DNA of 64,000 bases, from assembly GCA_002315795.1 (NCBI GenBank), contig DCIF01000096.1, forward strand, positions 41,350-105,349, in the 5' to 3' direction. The stretch's first letter is position 1; every line of letters begins with the position of its first letter. Position numbers and translations under genes: made by a program. The notes below the pieces were generated by a model that saw nothing but the letters and a program-made list of their open reading frames with translations, was not told the DNA's origin and did no database searches. Below, one piece after another: positions 16,280-23,195 of this stretch. The stretch comes from Bacteroidales bacterium UBA1733. Lineage in GTDB: Bacteria; Bacteroidota; Bacteroidia; Bacteroidales; UBA3663.

Positions 16280-18400
16280 ATGAAACCATCCATTCGCATC
16301 CTTATCCTCGCAGCTGCCCTCCTCGCAGCCCCAACCCCATTAACCGCCGAAGGCCTTTCAACCGCGCGTAGCGCATTTCAACCAAGCGAAGCGCTTTCAA
16401 CCCATCAATCCATCAATGGCGCGCAGAGCCTCACCCCTCGTCAGCAATGGATCCAGGCAGGCGAACGCCTCCTTGCAGGTGCCTTCAGCTACATCCACAG
16501 TCTTGACGATCCCATGTACTTCCCAAAGCAGCTCGACAAGACCTACCCAGCCAATGCCGATGCATCCCAAACTGCCAAACTCGAGGGACTCGCACGTACA
16601 CTCTTCGTGGCTGCGCCCCTCCTCAAGAACAACCCCGACCTCACGCTCCATGGCATCAAGGTAGCTGACTACTACCACCACCAGCTCGTCAGCATCTCCA
16701 ACCCACTCAGCAAGCACTATATCCCACACCTCAAGGGTGGACCGGGACAGACACTTCTCGAACTTGCCTCACTCACCATCTCCATGACCGCATGTCCTGA
16801 GATACTCTGGGATCGCCTCTCCAAGCAGGAGCAGGACGATCTCGCAGCCACACTCATCACCTATGGCGAAGGACCAACCATCGACTCCAACTGGATGTAC
16901 TTCAACGTATTCATCCTCAGTTTCCTCAAAGATCATGGCTACAAGGTCGATGAGAAGAAGATGGTCGACTGGCTCAACAAACTCGTTGGCCGCTACCGTG
17001 GTGAGGGATGGTATAACGATGCTCCCGCCTACGACTACTACAGCATGTGGGCATACCAGAGCTACGGTCCATTCTGGGTGCATTTCTATGGACGTCACAT
17101 GAAGCCCGCATCGGGCAGCGGGCTGGCTGACGACATCTATCAGCGCATCTCCGACCGCATCACCCAGTATCAGCACGAACTCGTCGACAACTACCCATAT
17201 ATGTTTGCTCGCGATGGACGCATGAACATGTGGGGACGCTCCATCTGCTACCGCTTTGCAGCCGTCACCCCATTCCCAATCCTCGAGTATGCCAACTTCC
17301 CTGATGTCAACTACGGATGGCTACGCCACATCGCTACTGCATCCATGCGCCAGTTTATGGACAATCCCGACTTCCTTGAGAACGGCATCCCTACCATGGG
17401 CTTCTATGGCCCATTTGCACCATGCGTGCAGATCTACTCCTGTCGAGGTAGCGTGTTCTGGATCGGCAAGGCATTCCTCGGACTCCTCCTTCCAGAGGAC
17501 TCCAAATACTGGTCTGCCACCGAGAATGAAGGCCCTTGGGCTACCGACCTCCTGCCAGGCAAATCCTACAATCGCTTCCAGCCTGCCACCGGACTCCTCA
17601 TCACCAACTACCCAAACAGCGGTGCTTCCGAGATGCGCTCTTGGTGCCATGAGACCGTAGCTGGCGACTGGCAGAAATTCCGTTCATCCGAAAATTACAA
17701 CAAACTAGCCTACAACACCGAGTTCCCATGGATGGCAGATGGCCAGAATGGAGAGATATCCATGAACTGGGGTACCAAAAACAAGAAAGGCGAGTGGGAA
17801 GTCCTCCGACTTTACGACTTCAAGACCTTCGACGACGACATCTACCGCCGCGATGCAGTCCTCGAGACCGACGACCAGTGTCGCTACCAGCTTGCCGACA
17901 TCACCCTCGCCGACGGCATTCTTCGTGTTGACCGCATCACCGTCAGCCAACCAACCGACATCACCCTTGGCCACTATACCCTCCCACAGCTTCAGCCCGA
18001 CCTTGATCCACAGGCAGGATTCACCACACGCCAGGTCAAGGTAGGCCGACAGACCATTCAAGTCTATAGCAACGGCCAGTACGAACTCGCCCTCATCCCA
18101 CTTGCCGGCTGGAATACTGACACCCAGGCCATCTACCCTTCAGGCCTCCATCCAGTCAGCCACCACTGCCTCCTCCCACAGCTGCGAGACACCATCCAGG
18201 GCACCCGTACCTTCGTCACCCTCCAGCTCTGGAAAAAGATAGACAACTCCCAACTCCTCACTCCTAACTCCTCACTCCCAACTCCCTCAGGCTTCACGGC
18301 CAAAGAACTACAGCCAGTACGATCCGTCAACATCGCCAACGAAGGTCGCACCATCACCCTCCGTTTAGCCGACAAGACCACCAAGATCGTCAAGTTCTAA
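16280..18400 (+). CDS. Secreted DUF2264 family protein (GH154-like)
   Basis: 706 residues. A signal peptide (1-23) is followed by a low-complexity insert (about 25-45) that is encoded by an intergenic-type repeat. From residue 50 the DUF2264 domain starts (SNWMYFNVFILSFLKDHGY, then GEGWYNDAPAYDYYSMWAYQ and ARDGRMNMWGRSICYR), an alpha/alpha-barrel family. Members from gut Bacteroides have been placed in glycoside hydrolase family GH154, so a role on uronic-acid-containing glycans is possible but not shown here. A second repeat-derived insert lies near the C terminus (about residues 656-670). The gene is 17 bases behind the anti-sigma kinase gene and may be a target or an output of that operon. 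Confidence 0.75.
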   Translation: MKPSIRILILAAALLAAPTPLTAEGLSTARSAFQPSEALSTHQSINGAQSLTPRQQWIQAGERLLAGAFSYIHSLDDPMYFPKQLDKTYPANADASQTAKLEGLARTLFVAAPLLKNNPDLTLHGIKVADYYHHQLVSISNPLSKHYIPHLKGGPGQTLLELASLTISMTACPEILWDRLSKQEQDDLAATLITYGEGPTIDSNWMYFNVFILSFLKDHGYKVDEKKMVDWLNKLVGRYRGEGWYNDAPAYDYYSMWAYQSYGPFWVHFYGRHMKPASGSGLADDIYQRISDRITQYQHELVDNYPYMFARDGRMNMWGRSICYRFAAVTPFPILEYANFPDVNYGWLRHIATASMRQFMDNPDFLENGIPTMGFYGPFAPCVQIYSCRGSVFWIGKAFLGLLLPEDSKYWSATENEGPWATDLLPGKSYNRFQPATGLLITNYPNSGASEMRSWCHETVAGDWQKFRSSENYNKLAYNTEFPWMADGQNGEISMNWGTKNKKGEWEVLRLYDFKTFDDDIYRRDAVLETDDQCRYQLADITLADGILRVDRITVSQPTDITLGHYTLPQLQPDLDPQAGFTTRQVKVGRQTIQVYSNGQYELALIPLAGWNTDTQAIYPSGLHPVSHHCLLPQLRDTIQGTRTFVTLQLWKKIDNSQLLTPNSSLPTPSGFTAKELQPVRSVNIANEGRTITLRLADKTTKIVKF
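16353..16420 (+). repeat. Simple-sequence repeat inside the DUF2264 gene, near the 5' end
   Basis: Two copies of a TTTCAACC-type unit separated by GC-rich bases (GCGCGTAGCGCA and AAGCGAAGCGC), followed by CCATCAATCCATCAATGG. On the other strand it resembles the intergenic repeat at 26148-26200 (GGTTGAAATGCCTGCGGCGGTTG). It is read in frame as part of the protein, just past the signal peptide. Confidence 0.65.
18244..18289 (+). repeat. ACTCCTAACTCC-type repeat inside the DUF2264 gene, near the 3' end
   Basis: A run built from CAACTCC, CTCACTCC and TAACTCC units that encodes NSQLLTPNSSLPTPS in frame. The same unit fills the gap downstream of the gene (18406-18470), so one repeat family lies both in and after the gene. 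Confidence 0.7.
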
Positions 18401-18405
18401 CCCAA

Positions 18406-18470
18406 AAACTCCTCACTCTTCACTACCCACTCTTCACTCCCAACTCCTTACTCCTAACTCCTCACTCCCC
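18406..18470 (+). repeat. Intergenic ACTCCTCACTC repeat
   Basis: Tandem units of ACTCCTCACTC, ACTACCCACTC and TCACTCCCAACTCC fill the whole gap between the DUF2264 gene and the DUF2851 gene. No promoter or terminator was seen in it. Confidence 0.75.
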
Positions 18471-19808
18471 ATGGAATCCCTCCTTCACTACACCTGGCGT
18501 CACAAACTATTTGTTGACTATCCATTGACCACCACCCGTGGTTCGAGTATCGAGGTACTCCATCCGGGGCTTCCCAACTACGATGCTGGTCCCGACTTTC
18601 TTGGTGCCAAGATACTGATCGATGGGGTGGAGTGGGTTGGAAATGTGGAGATACATGTACGCACATCCGATTGGTACCGTCATCATCATGATGAGAATGA
18701 ACGGTATGATAACATAATACTGCATGTGGTGGGAGTGGCAGACGATGAGGTGTGCTATCACAACGGGGTGCCAATACCACAAATGGTGATGACGGTGCCG
18801 GAGTATGTGCGAATGAATTATGAGGGACTGGTCGGGGCTGAACGCAGCCCGAAGTGCGCGGATATCATCTCGTCCATCCCAACCATCTCAATCCACTCTT
18901 GGCTCTCAGCTCTTCAGATCGAACGTCTGCAGCAGCGCACTCAGCAGATCATGGAGCGACGTGCCCGACTCTCAATGAGTTGGGAGGATACGCTGTTCGC
19001 CACCCTCGCTCGCTCCATGGGCATGGGACGCAATGGCGATGCATTCGAACAATGGGTTCTCTCGTTCTCTCTCTCTTCCTTGGCTAAACATCGCGATAGT
19101 CTGTTTCAGGTCGAATCTGTGTTTTTCGGGCAAGCGGGGCTGCTTCCGGAGGGAGAGCCAACCCCTAACCCCTCCCAAAGGGGAAGGGAACTGGAGGATG
19201 GATATTGTGGACGGTTGAGGAGTGAGTATGGATATATGCGAAGAAAGTTTGGACTGGAGCCTATGGGTGGGGGTGAGTGGAAGTTGCTGAGGATGAGGCC
19301 GCAGGCGTTTCCGCATGTGAAGTTGGCGCAGTTGGCAATGATGTATTATGAACAGAGGGTGTCGATGTCGGCAATCGTGAATGCTGGGTCGGTGGAGGAT
19401 GTAATGAAACTGCTGGATACGCATGTGAGTGAGTATTGGCGTACACATTATATGTTCGGACGTGAGCACGGTCGTCCTATCGATGGACGGTTGTCGAGGG
19501 GGACGAAGGTGGTGATCATGGTGAATTGTGTGGTACCTGTGTTGTTTGCTTATGGGCGCTATAAGGGTGATGAGGGTATGTGTGAGCGGGCGCTGAGGAT
19601 GTGGGAGGAGTTGCCTGCGGAGAAAAATAGTGTGATAGCGGATTGGATGACTGCTGGTGTGGTGCCTGATAGTGCTGCTAATTCTCAAGCTCTACTTCAG
19701 TTGCATTCTGAATATTGCCAGAAGGGGGAGTGTTTGCGATGCAGGCTCGGTAAGGAGTATATCGGAAGGAATCCTGGTTTTTTGAGGGAAAATACTACGA
19801 TGGAATGA
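18471..19808 (+). CDS. DUF2851 family protein
   Basis: 445 residues. MESLLHYTWRHKLF, then HPGLPNYDAGPDFLGAKI and GNVEIHVRTSDWYRH are the hallmark start of DUF2851, a family found widely in Bacteroidetes. The conserved acidic and His residues resemble a nuclease core, but no function is assigned. The C-terminal Cys pair region CQKGECLRCRLG is also typical. An in-frame repeat (19160-19190) inserts about 10 residues (PTPNPSQRGR). Base use changes along the gene: a C-rich segment at about 18865-19110 lies between G-rich ones. Confidence 0.8.
   Translation: MESLLHYTWRHKLFVDYPLTTTRGSSIEVLHPGLPNYDAGPDFLGAKILIDGVEWVGNVEIHVRTSDWYRHHHDENERYDNIILHVVGVADDEVCYHNGVPIPQMVMTVPEYVRMNYEGLVGAERSPKCADIISSIPTISIHSWLSALQIERLQQRTQQIMERRARLSMSWEDTLFATLARSMGMGRNGDAFEQWVLSFSLSSLAKHRDSLFQVESVFFGQAGLLPEGEPTPNPSQRGRELEDGYCGRLRSEYGYMRRKFGLEPMGGGEWKLLRMRPQAFPHVKLAQLAMMYYEQRVSMSAIVNAGSVEDVMKLLDTHVSEYWRTHYMFGREHGRPIDGRLSRGTKVVIMVNCVVPVLFAYGRYKGDEGMCERALRMWEELPAEKNSVIADWMTAGVVPDSAANSQALLQLHSEYCQKGECLRCRLGKEYIGRNPGFLRENTTME
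19160..19190 (+). repeat. CCCCT...AGGGG repeat inside the DUF2851 gene
   Basis: AACCCCTAACCCCTCCCAAA followed by GGGGAAGGGAA, an inverted-repeat family seen between genes at 22.3, 26.1 and 30.7 kb. Here it is read in frame. Confidence 0.7.
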
Positions 19809-19878
19809 CATTTGGGTGTCTTTCTGTCGTTTTTTTTGACATTTTAGAAGGGGAATGTATTAAAAAACGTTTCAATTG

Positions 19879-19909
19879 TTGAGTTTTTGAACGTAAATGC
19901 TTAACTTTG
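19879..19909 (+). promoter_or_regulatory. dapB promoter
   Basis: TTG at 19879-19881, 20 bases, then TAACTTTG at 19902-19909. The predicted start leaves a leader of about 60 bases that contains the repeat at 19920-19971. Confidence 0.65.
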
Positions 19910-19919
19910 CATCGTTTTT

Positions 19920-19971
19920 GCGTTGAGGGGTTGATGAGTGGCAATTAGAAATTAGTAATTTGTAATTATAT
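19920..19971 (+). repeat. GCGTTGAGGGGTTGATGAG / AATTAGTAATT repeat in the dapB leader
   Basis: GCGTTGAGGGGTTGATGAG is shared with the repeats at 26148-26200. The second part, AATTAGAAATTAGTAATTTG, is an AT-rich partial inverted repeat. It lies between the promoter and the start codon, so it is transcribed. Confidence 0.6.
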
Positions 19972-19975
19972 AAGT

Positions 19976-20692
19976 ATGAAGATAGCATTAATCGGATATG
20001 GTAAGATGGGCAAGATGATTGAGCAAATTGCCCTGAGTCGCGGTCATGAGATCGTGAGTGTGATAGATATTGATAATCAAGAGGAGTTTGAGAGTGAGGC
20101 GTTCGCGAGTGCGGATGTGGCTATTGAGTTTACTACGCCTTGGACTGCGTTTGATAACTACCAGAAGGCTTGGAAGGCTGGCGTGAAGGTGGTTAGCGGT
20201 TCGACTGGCTGGATGAAAGAGCATGGCGACGAGGTGCGCAAGGCTTGTACGGAGGGTGGCAAGACGCTGTTCTGGGCAAGTAATTTCAGCGTGGGTGTGG
20301 CTATCTTCTCGGCTGTGAATAAGTATCTGGCTAAGATCATGAATCAGTTTGAACAGTATGATGTGAACATGGTGGAGACTCATCATGTGCATAAGCTTGA
20401 TGCTCCTTCGGGCACTGCTATCACTCTGGCTGAGGGTATCATCGAGAACCTGGACCGCAAGAACCGCTGGGGACTGCACGAGACTGCTGAGGGTGTGCTT
20501 CGCATCGATGATATACGCCGTAAGGAGGTGCCTGGCATACATACTATCTGCTATGATTCGCCTGAGGATATCATCACTATCACTCATGATGCTCACGGAC
20601 GTCAGGGCTTTGCTTTAGGCGCTGTGCTGGCGGCTGAGTTTACTGCGAAGAATCAGGGATTGCTGAGTATTGACGATATGTTTGAGTTTTAA
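19976..20692 (+). CDS. dapB: 4-Hydroxy-tetrahydrodipicolinate reductase
   Basis: 238 residues. It makes tetrahydrodipicolinate, the substrate of ddh in the same window. The dinucleotide-binding start MKIALIGYGKMGKMIEQIA, the catalytic stretch ETHHVHKLDAPSGTA and RKEVPGIHTICYDS are diagnostic. The length is normal for the shorter Bacteroidetes form. It has its own promoter and is followed by lepB and wbqC, a conserved order in Bacteroidales. Confidence 0.94.
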   Translation: MKIALIGYGKMGKMIEQIALSRGHEIVSVIDIDNQEEFESEAFASADVAIEFTTPWTAFDNYQKAWKAGVKVVSGSTGWMKEHGDEVRKACTEGGKTLFWASNFSVGVAIFSAVNKYLAKIMNQFEQYDVNMVETHHVHKLDAPSGTAITLAEGIIENLDRKNRWGLHETAEGVLRIDDIRRKEVPGIHTICYDSPEDIITITHDAHGRQGFALGAVLAAEFTAKNQGLLSIDDMFEF

Positions 20693-20695
20693 AAA

Positions 20696-20796
20696 AATCA
20701 TAATTCATAATTCAAAAATTCATAATTATCAGTGCTGCCAGCAATAGCGAATCCGCATGGCACAATTATGAATTAAGAATTATGAATTAAAAATAA
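20696..20796 (+). repeat. AT-rich inverted repeat between dapB and lepB
   Basis: The left arm (20699-20730) is made of CATAATTCATAATTC-type units and the right arm (20764-20789) of ATTATGAATTAAGAATTATG units, its reverse complement. Between them is a GC-richer core with a possible GTGCTGCCA...TGGCAC hairpin. The element fills the intergenic space and looks like a small non-coding mobile or folding element. Confidence 0.6.
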
Positions 20797-22290
20797 ATGG
20801 AGATGGGATTTAACTATTCGGAATTTAAGAAGACGAAGGCTCAGGAGGGCAAGGGTGAACAACCTGAGGCTGGCTGGGTAAAATGGACAAAGTTTGCGGT
20901 GGTAACCGTTCTGTATCTGCTGTTCTTGTACTGGGTAGGCAGTTGGATGGGACTGATCGTGCTACCATTTATATATGATGTGTACATCACGAAGAAGATA
21001 CCTTGGACATGGTGGAAGTCGCTCGACGGTATGGGTAGGACTGTGATGTCGTGGGTGGATGCTATCGTGTTTGCTCTGGTAGCCGTGTACTTCGTCAATC
21101 AGTTCTTCTTCCAGAACTATCAGATACCATCAAGTTCGCTGGAGAAGAGTCTGCTGACTGGTGACTATCTGCTGGTGAGCAAGGTAAGCTATGGTCCTCG
21201 CATACCTCAGACTCCTCTCACTATGCCTCTGACTCAGCATACGATGCCCCTGTTTGGATGTAAGAGTTATATCGAATGGCCTCATTGGGAGTACCGCCGT
21301 GTGAAAGGACTCGGCAAGGTGGAACTGGGCGATATAGTAGTATTTAACTATCCTGCAGGCGATACGTGTGCGGTGGCTCTGAATGCAGACTACTATGGCG
21401 CCTGCCTCGAACTCGGTGCCCAGGCGGCAGCAGAACAAGGGTATGACGTGCCGAACATGAATAGCTTGAACCGCGAGGAGCAGCAGCAGATGTATGATCA
21501 GTTGTACGCTATCGGCAAACAGGTCATAGCAGCCAACACAGCTAAGTTTGGCGAGGTGGTAGCACGTCCTGTGGACCGCCGTGAGAACTATGTGAAGCGC
21601 TGCGTAGGTCTGCCGGGTCAGACGCTGATGATCAAGGATAAAGTGATATATGTGGACGGAAAGGCTGAGAAGACTCCTGATGAGGCACAGTTCCTATACC
21701 AGATATTTACTAATGACAATCTGCAGTACCCGAAGTACGACGAGATGTGTCAGCATCTGGAAATCAGTGATGAGCAGCGTGCTGAGTGGAATACCAGTGG
21801 TGCGATGCCTGTGACTGCGTCGGTGCTCGACAAACTGAAGAGATGTCAGGTGGTGGACTCGGTGAAGGAGGTGATAGATAGTCCAATAGACCGCCTCTAC
21901 CCGCTGAACCATCAGTATGGATGGACGGTGGATAACTACGGTCCAATATGGATTCCAGCCAAGGGGCAGAACATAGCGCTGACTCTCGACAACCTGGCTA
22001 TCTATGAGCGCCCAATACGTGTGTATGAGGGTAATGACTTGCAAGTGAAAGATGGTAAGATATACATCAACGGCAAGGAGACTAAGCAGTACACATTCAA
22101 GATGGACTACTACTGGATGATGGGTGATAACCGTCATAACTCGGCTGACTCACGTTTCTGGGGTTTCGTGCCAGAGGATCATGTGGTCGGCAAACCGCTG
22201 TTTGTATGGCTGAGCGTAAGTCCTGACAGCAATCCAGGAAGCAGAATCAGATGGAATAGGTTATTTAAGTGGGTGGATGATATAAAATAA
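20797..22290 (+). CDS. lepB: Signal peptidase I
   Basis: 497 residues, about twice the usual length. Three hydrophobic segments (about 32-52, 54-66 and 87-105) precede the catalytic region: Ser114 in IPSSSLEKSL and Lys267 in ENYVKRCVGLPG, and later the MGDNRHNSADSRFWG box. A large insert lies between the Ser and Lys boxes (about 150-260) and another after the Lys box (about 285-395). Long forms with such inserts are common in Bacteroidales. The start may be the ATG at 20797 or the one at 20803; both follow the AT-rich repeat with no clear ribosome binding site. Confidence 0.9.
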   Translation: MEMGFNYSEFKKTKAQEGKGEQPEAGWVKWTKFAVVTVLYLLFLYWVGSWMGLIVLPFIYDVYITKKIPWTWWKSLDGMGRTVMSWVDAIVFALVAVYFVNQFFFQNYQIPSSSLEKSLLTGDYLLVSKVSYGPRIPQTPLTMPLTQHTMPLFGCKSYIEWPHWEYRRVKGLGKVELGDIVVFNYPAGDTCAVALNADYYGACLELGAQAAAEQGYDVPNMNSLNREEQQQMYDQLYAIGKQVIAANTAKFGEVVARPVDRRENYVKRCVGLPGQTLMIKDKVIYVDGKAEKTPDEAQFLYQIFTNDNLQYPKYDEMCQHLEISDEQRAEWNTSGAMPVTASVLDKLKRCQVVDSVKEVIDSPIDRLYPLNHQYGWTVDNYGPIWIPAKGQNIALTLDNLAIYERPIRVYEGNDLQVKDGKIYINGKETKQYTFKMDYYWMMGDNRHNSADSRFWGFVPEDHVVGKPLFVWLSVSPDSNPGSRIRWNRLFKWVDDIK

Positions 22291-22383
22291 GTGGACCCTC
22301 CCCAGTCCTCCCTTGAGGGAGGGGGTAATGGTTACTGGTTACTGATTACAGGTTACAGTTTACTGGTTAATGCTTACAGATTA
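22291..22383 (+). repeat. CCCTCC / GGTTACTGGTTACTG repeat between lepB and wbqC
   Basis: CCTCCCTTGAGGGAGG (palindromic) followed by TTACTGGTTACTGATTACAG-type units. It is open in the wbqC reading frame but precedes the conserved start of the protein, so it is best read as non-coding leader. Confidence 0.7.
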
Positions 22384-23070
22384 ATGGTACTTCCGTCATA
22401 TTATTTACCACCGGTGAGTTGGTTCGTGCGCATGCTGAATGCGAACGAACCAATTCTCGTTGAACAGTGGGCGAACTACAGGAAACAGACACTGCATAAC
22501 AGGTGCTGGATCGATAGTCCAAATGGAAGGTTGGCGCTCACGGTGCCAGTGGATAGGAGTACGTTTGTGGGTGGTAAGTGCTTGATGAAGGATGTGCAGG
22601 TAAGTGACCATACCGACTGGCAGAGGCAACATTGGTATGCACTGGAATCGAGCTACTATAATTCGCCGTTCTTCGAATATCTGCAGGATGATTTCCGACC
22701 AGTGTATGAGAAGAAGTGGAAGTGGCTGATGGATATGAATGAAGAATTGGTGGAGAAGTGTTTGGAGATAGTCAAGCCCCTTTCCCCAGCCCTCTCCCCT
22801 GAAGGGGCGAGGGAAGTGGATAGAGAGGGACGCGGGGTGTATAGGATGGAGAGGACGAGGGAGTGGAGTGGGGAGGATCAACGTATCAACGCTTCAACTA
22901 ATCAACCTCTCAACGCATCAACGCATCAACCTATCAACGCATCAACCTATCAAACCTACTATCAGGTTTTTTCGCACAAACATGGCTTCTTGGAAAACTT
23001 GTCGATAGTAGACCTTATATTTAATATGGGACCTGAAAGTGTGCTATATTTGACTAAAAAGACACATTGA
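22384..23070 (+). CDS. WbqC family protein with repeat-derived inserts
   Basis: 228 residues from the ATG at 22384. The frame is open from a GTG at 22291, but those 31 codons are intergenic repeat and lack family similarity, so the later start was chosen. The conserved part reads LPSYYLPPVSWFVRML, then WIDSPNGRLALTVPVD and SYYNSPFFEYLQDDFRP, typical of WbqC, a family tied to surface polysaccharide genes without a proven reaction. After MNEELVEKCLEIVK two repeat-derived inserts follow (22776-22814 and 22878-22956), giving SPALSPEGAREV and Asn-Ala-Ser-Thr runs. The family C terminus YYQVFSHKHGFLENLSIVDL then resumes. The protein is thus intact with low-complexity inserts. Confidence 0.8.
   Translation: MVLPSYYLPPVSWFVRMLNANEPILVEQWANYRKQTLHNRCWIDSPNGRLALTVPVDRSTFVGGKCLMKDVQVSDHTDWQRQHWYALESSYYNSPFFEYLQDDFRPVYEKKWKWLMDMNEELVEKCLEIVKPLSPALSPEGAREVDREGRGVYRMERTREWSGEDQRINASTNQPLNASTHQPINASTYQTYYQVFSHKHGFLENLSIVDLIFNMGPESVLYLTKKTH
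22776..22814 (+). repeat. CCCCTTTCCCC...GGGGCGAGGG repeat inside wbqC
   Basis: CTCTCCCCTGAAGGGGCGAGGG is an imperfect palindrome of the same family as 19160-19190 and 30736-30775. It is read in frame. Confidence 0.7.
22878..22956 (+). repeat. ATCAACGCATCAACC tandem repeat inside wbqC
   Basis: About six units of ATCAACGCATCAAC/CTATCAACG. On the other strand this is the GTTGATGCGTTGA family seen at 26148-26200 and 27079-27125. It encodes Ile-Asn-Ala-Ser-Thr runs. Confidence 0.75.
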
Positions 23071-23137
23071 TAAGCAATAGTTGTACTGATTAATGTTTTT
23101 TAACCTTTGAATGAGAGCACTTTTTTTATATTTTATC

Positions 23138-23145
23138 TAAATTTG
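23138..23145 (+). promoter_or_regulatory. -7 element of the ABC transporter gene
   Basis: TAAATTTG, an exact TAnnTTTG match, 50 bases before the ATG at 23196. No -33 box at the usual spacing. Confidence 0.45.
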
Positions 23146-23195
23146 TGCGCTAAACTATATTTGAGTTAAACAAACTAAACAAAAGAAATGACGCC

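Noticed and set aside
18972..19688. 238-codon minus-strand ORF opposite the DUF2851 gene
   Set aside because: It is rich in His, Arg and Pro, as expected of the antisense of a G-rich gene, and the plus strand has a recognised family.
22291..22383. Longer start of the wbqC gene at GTG 22291
   Set aside because: The extra codons are made of intergenic-type repeat DNA and the conserved protein begins at the ATG at 22384.
22878..22956. CRISPR-like array in wbqC
   Set aside because: The repeat has no unique spacers and is read in frame within a gene.
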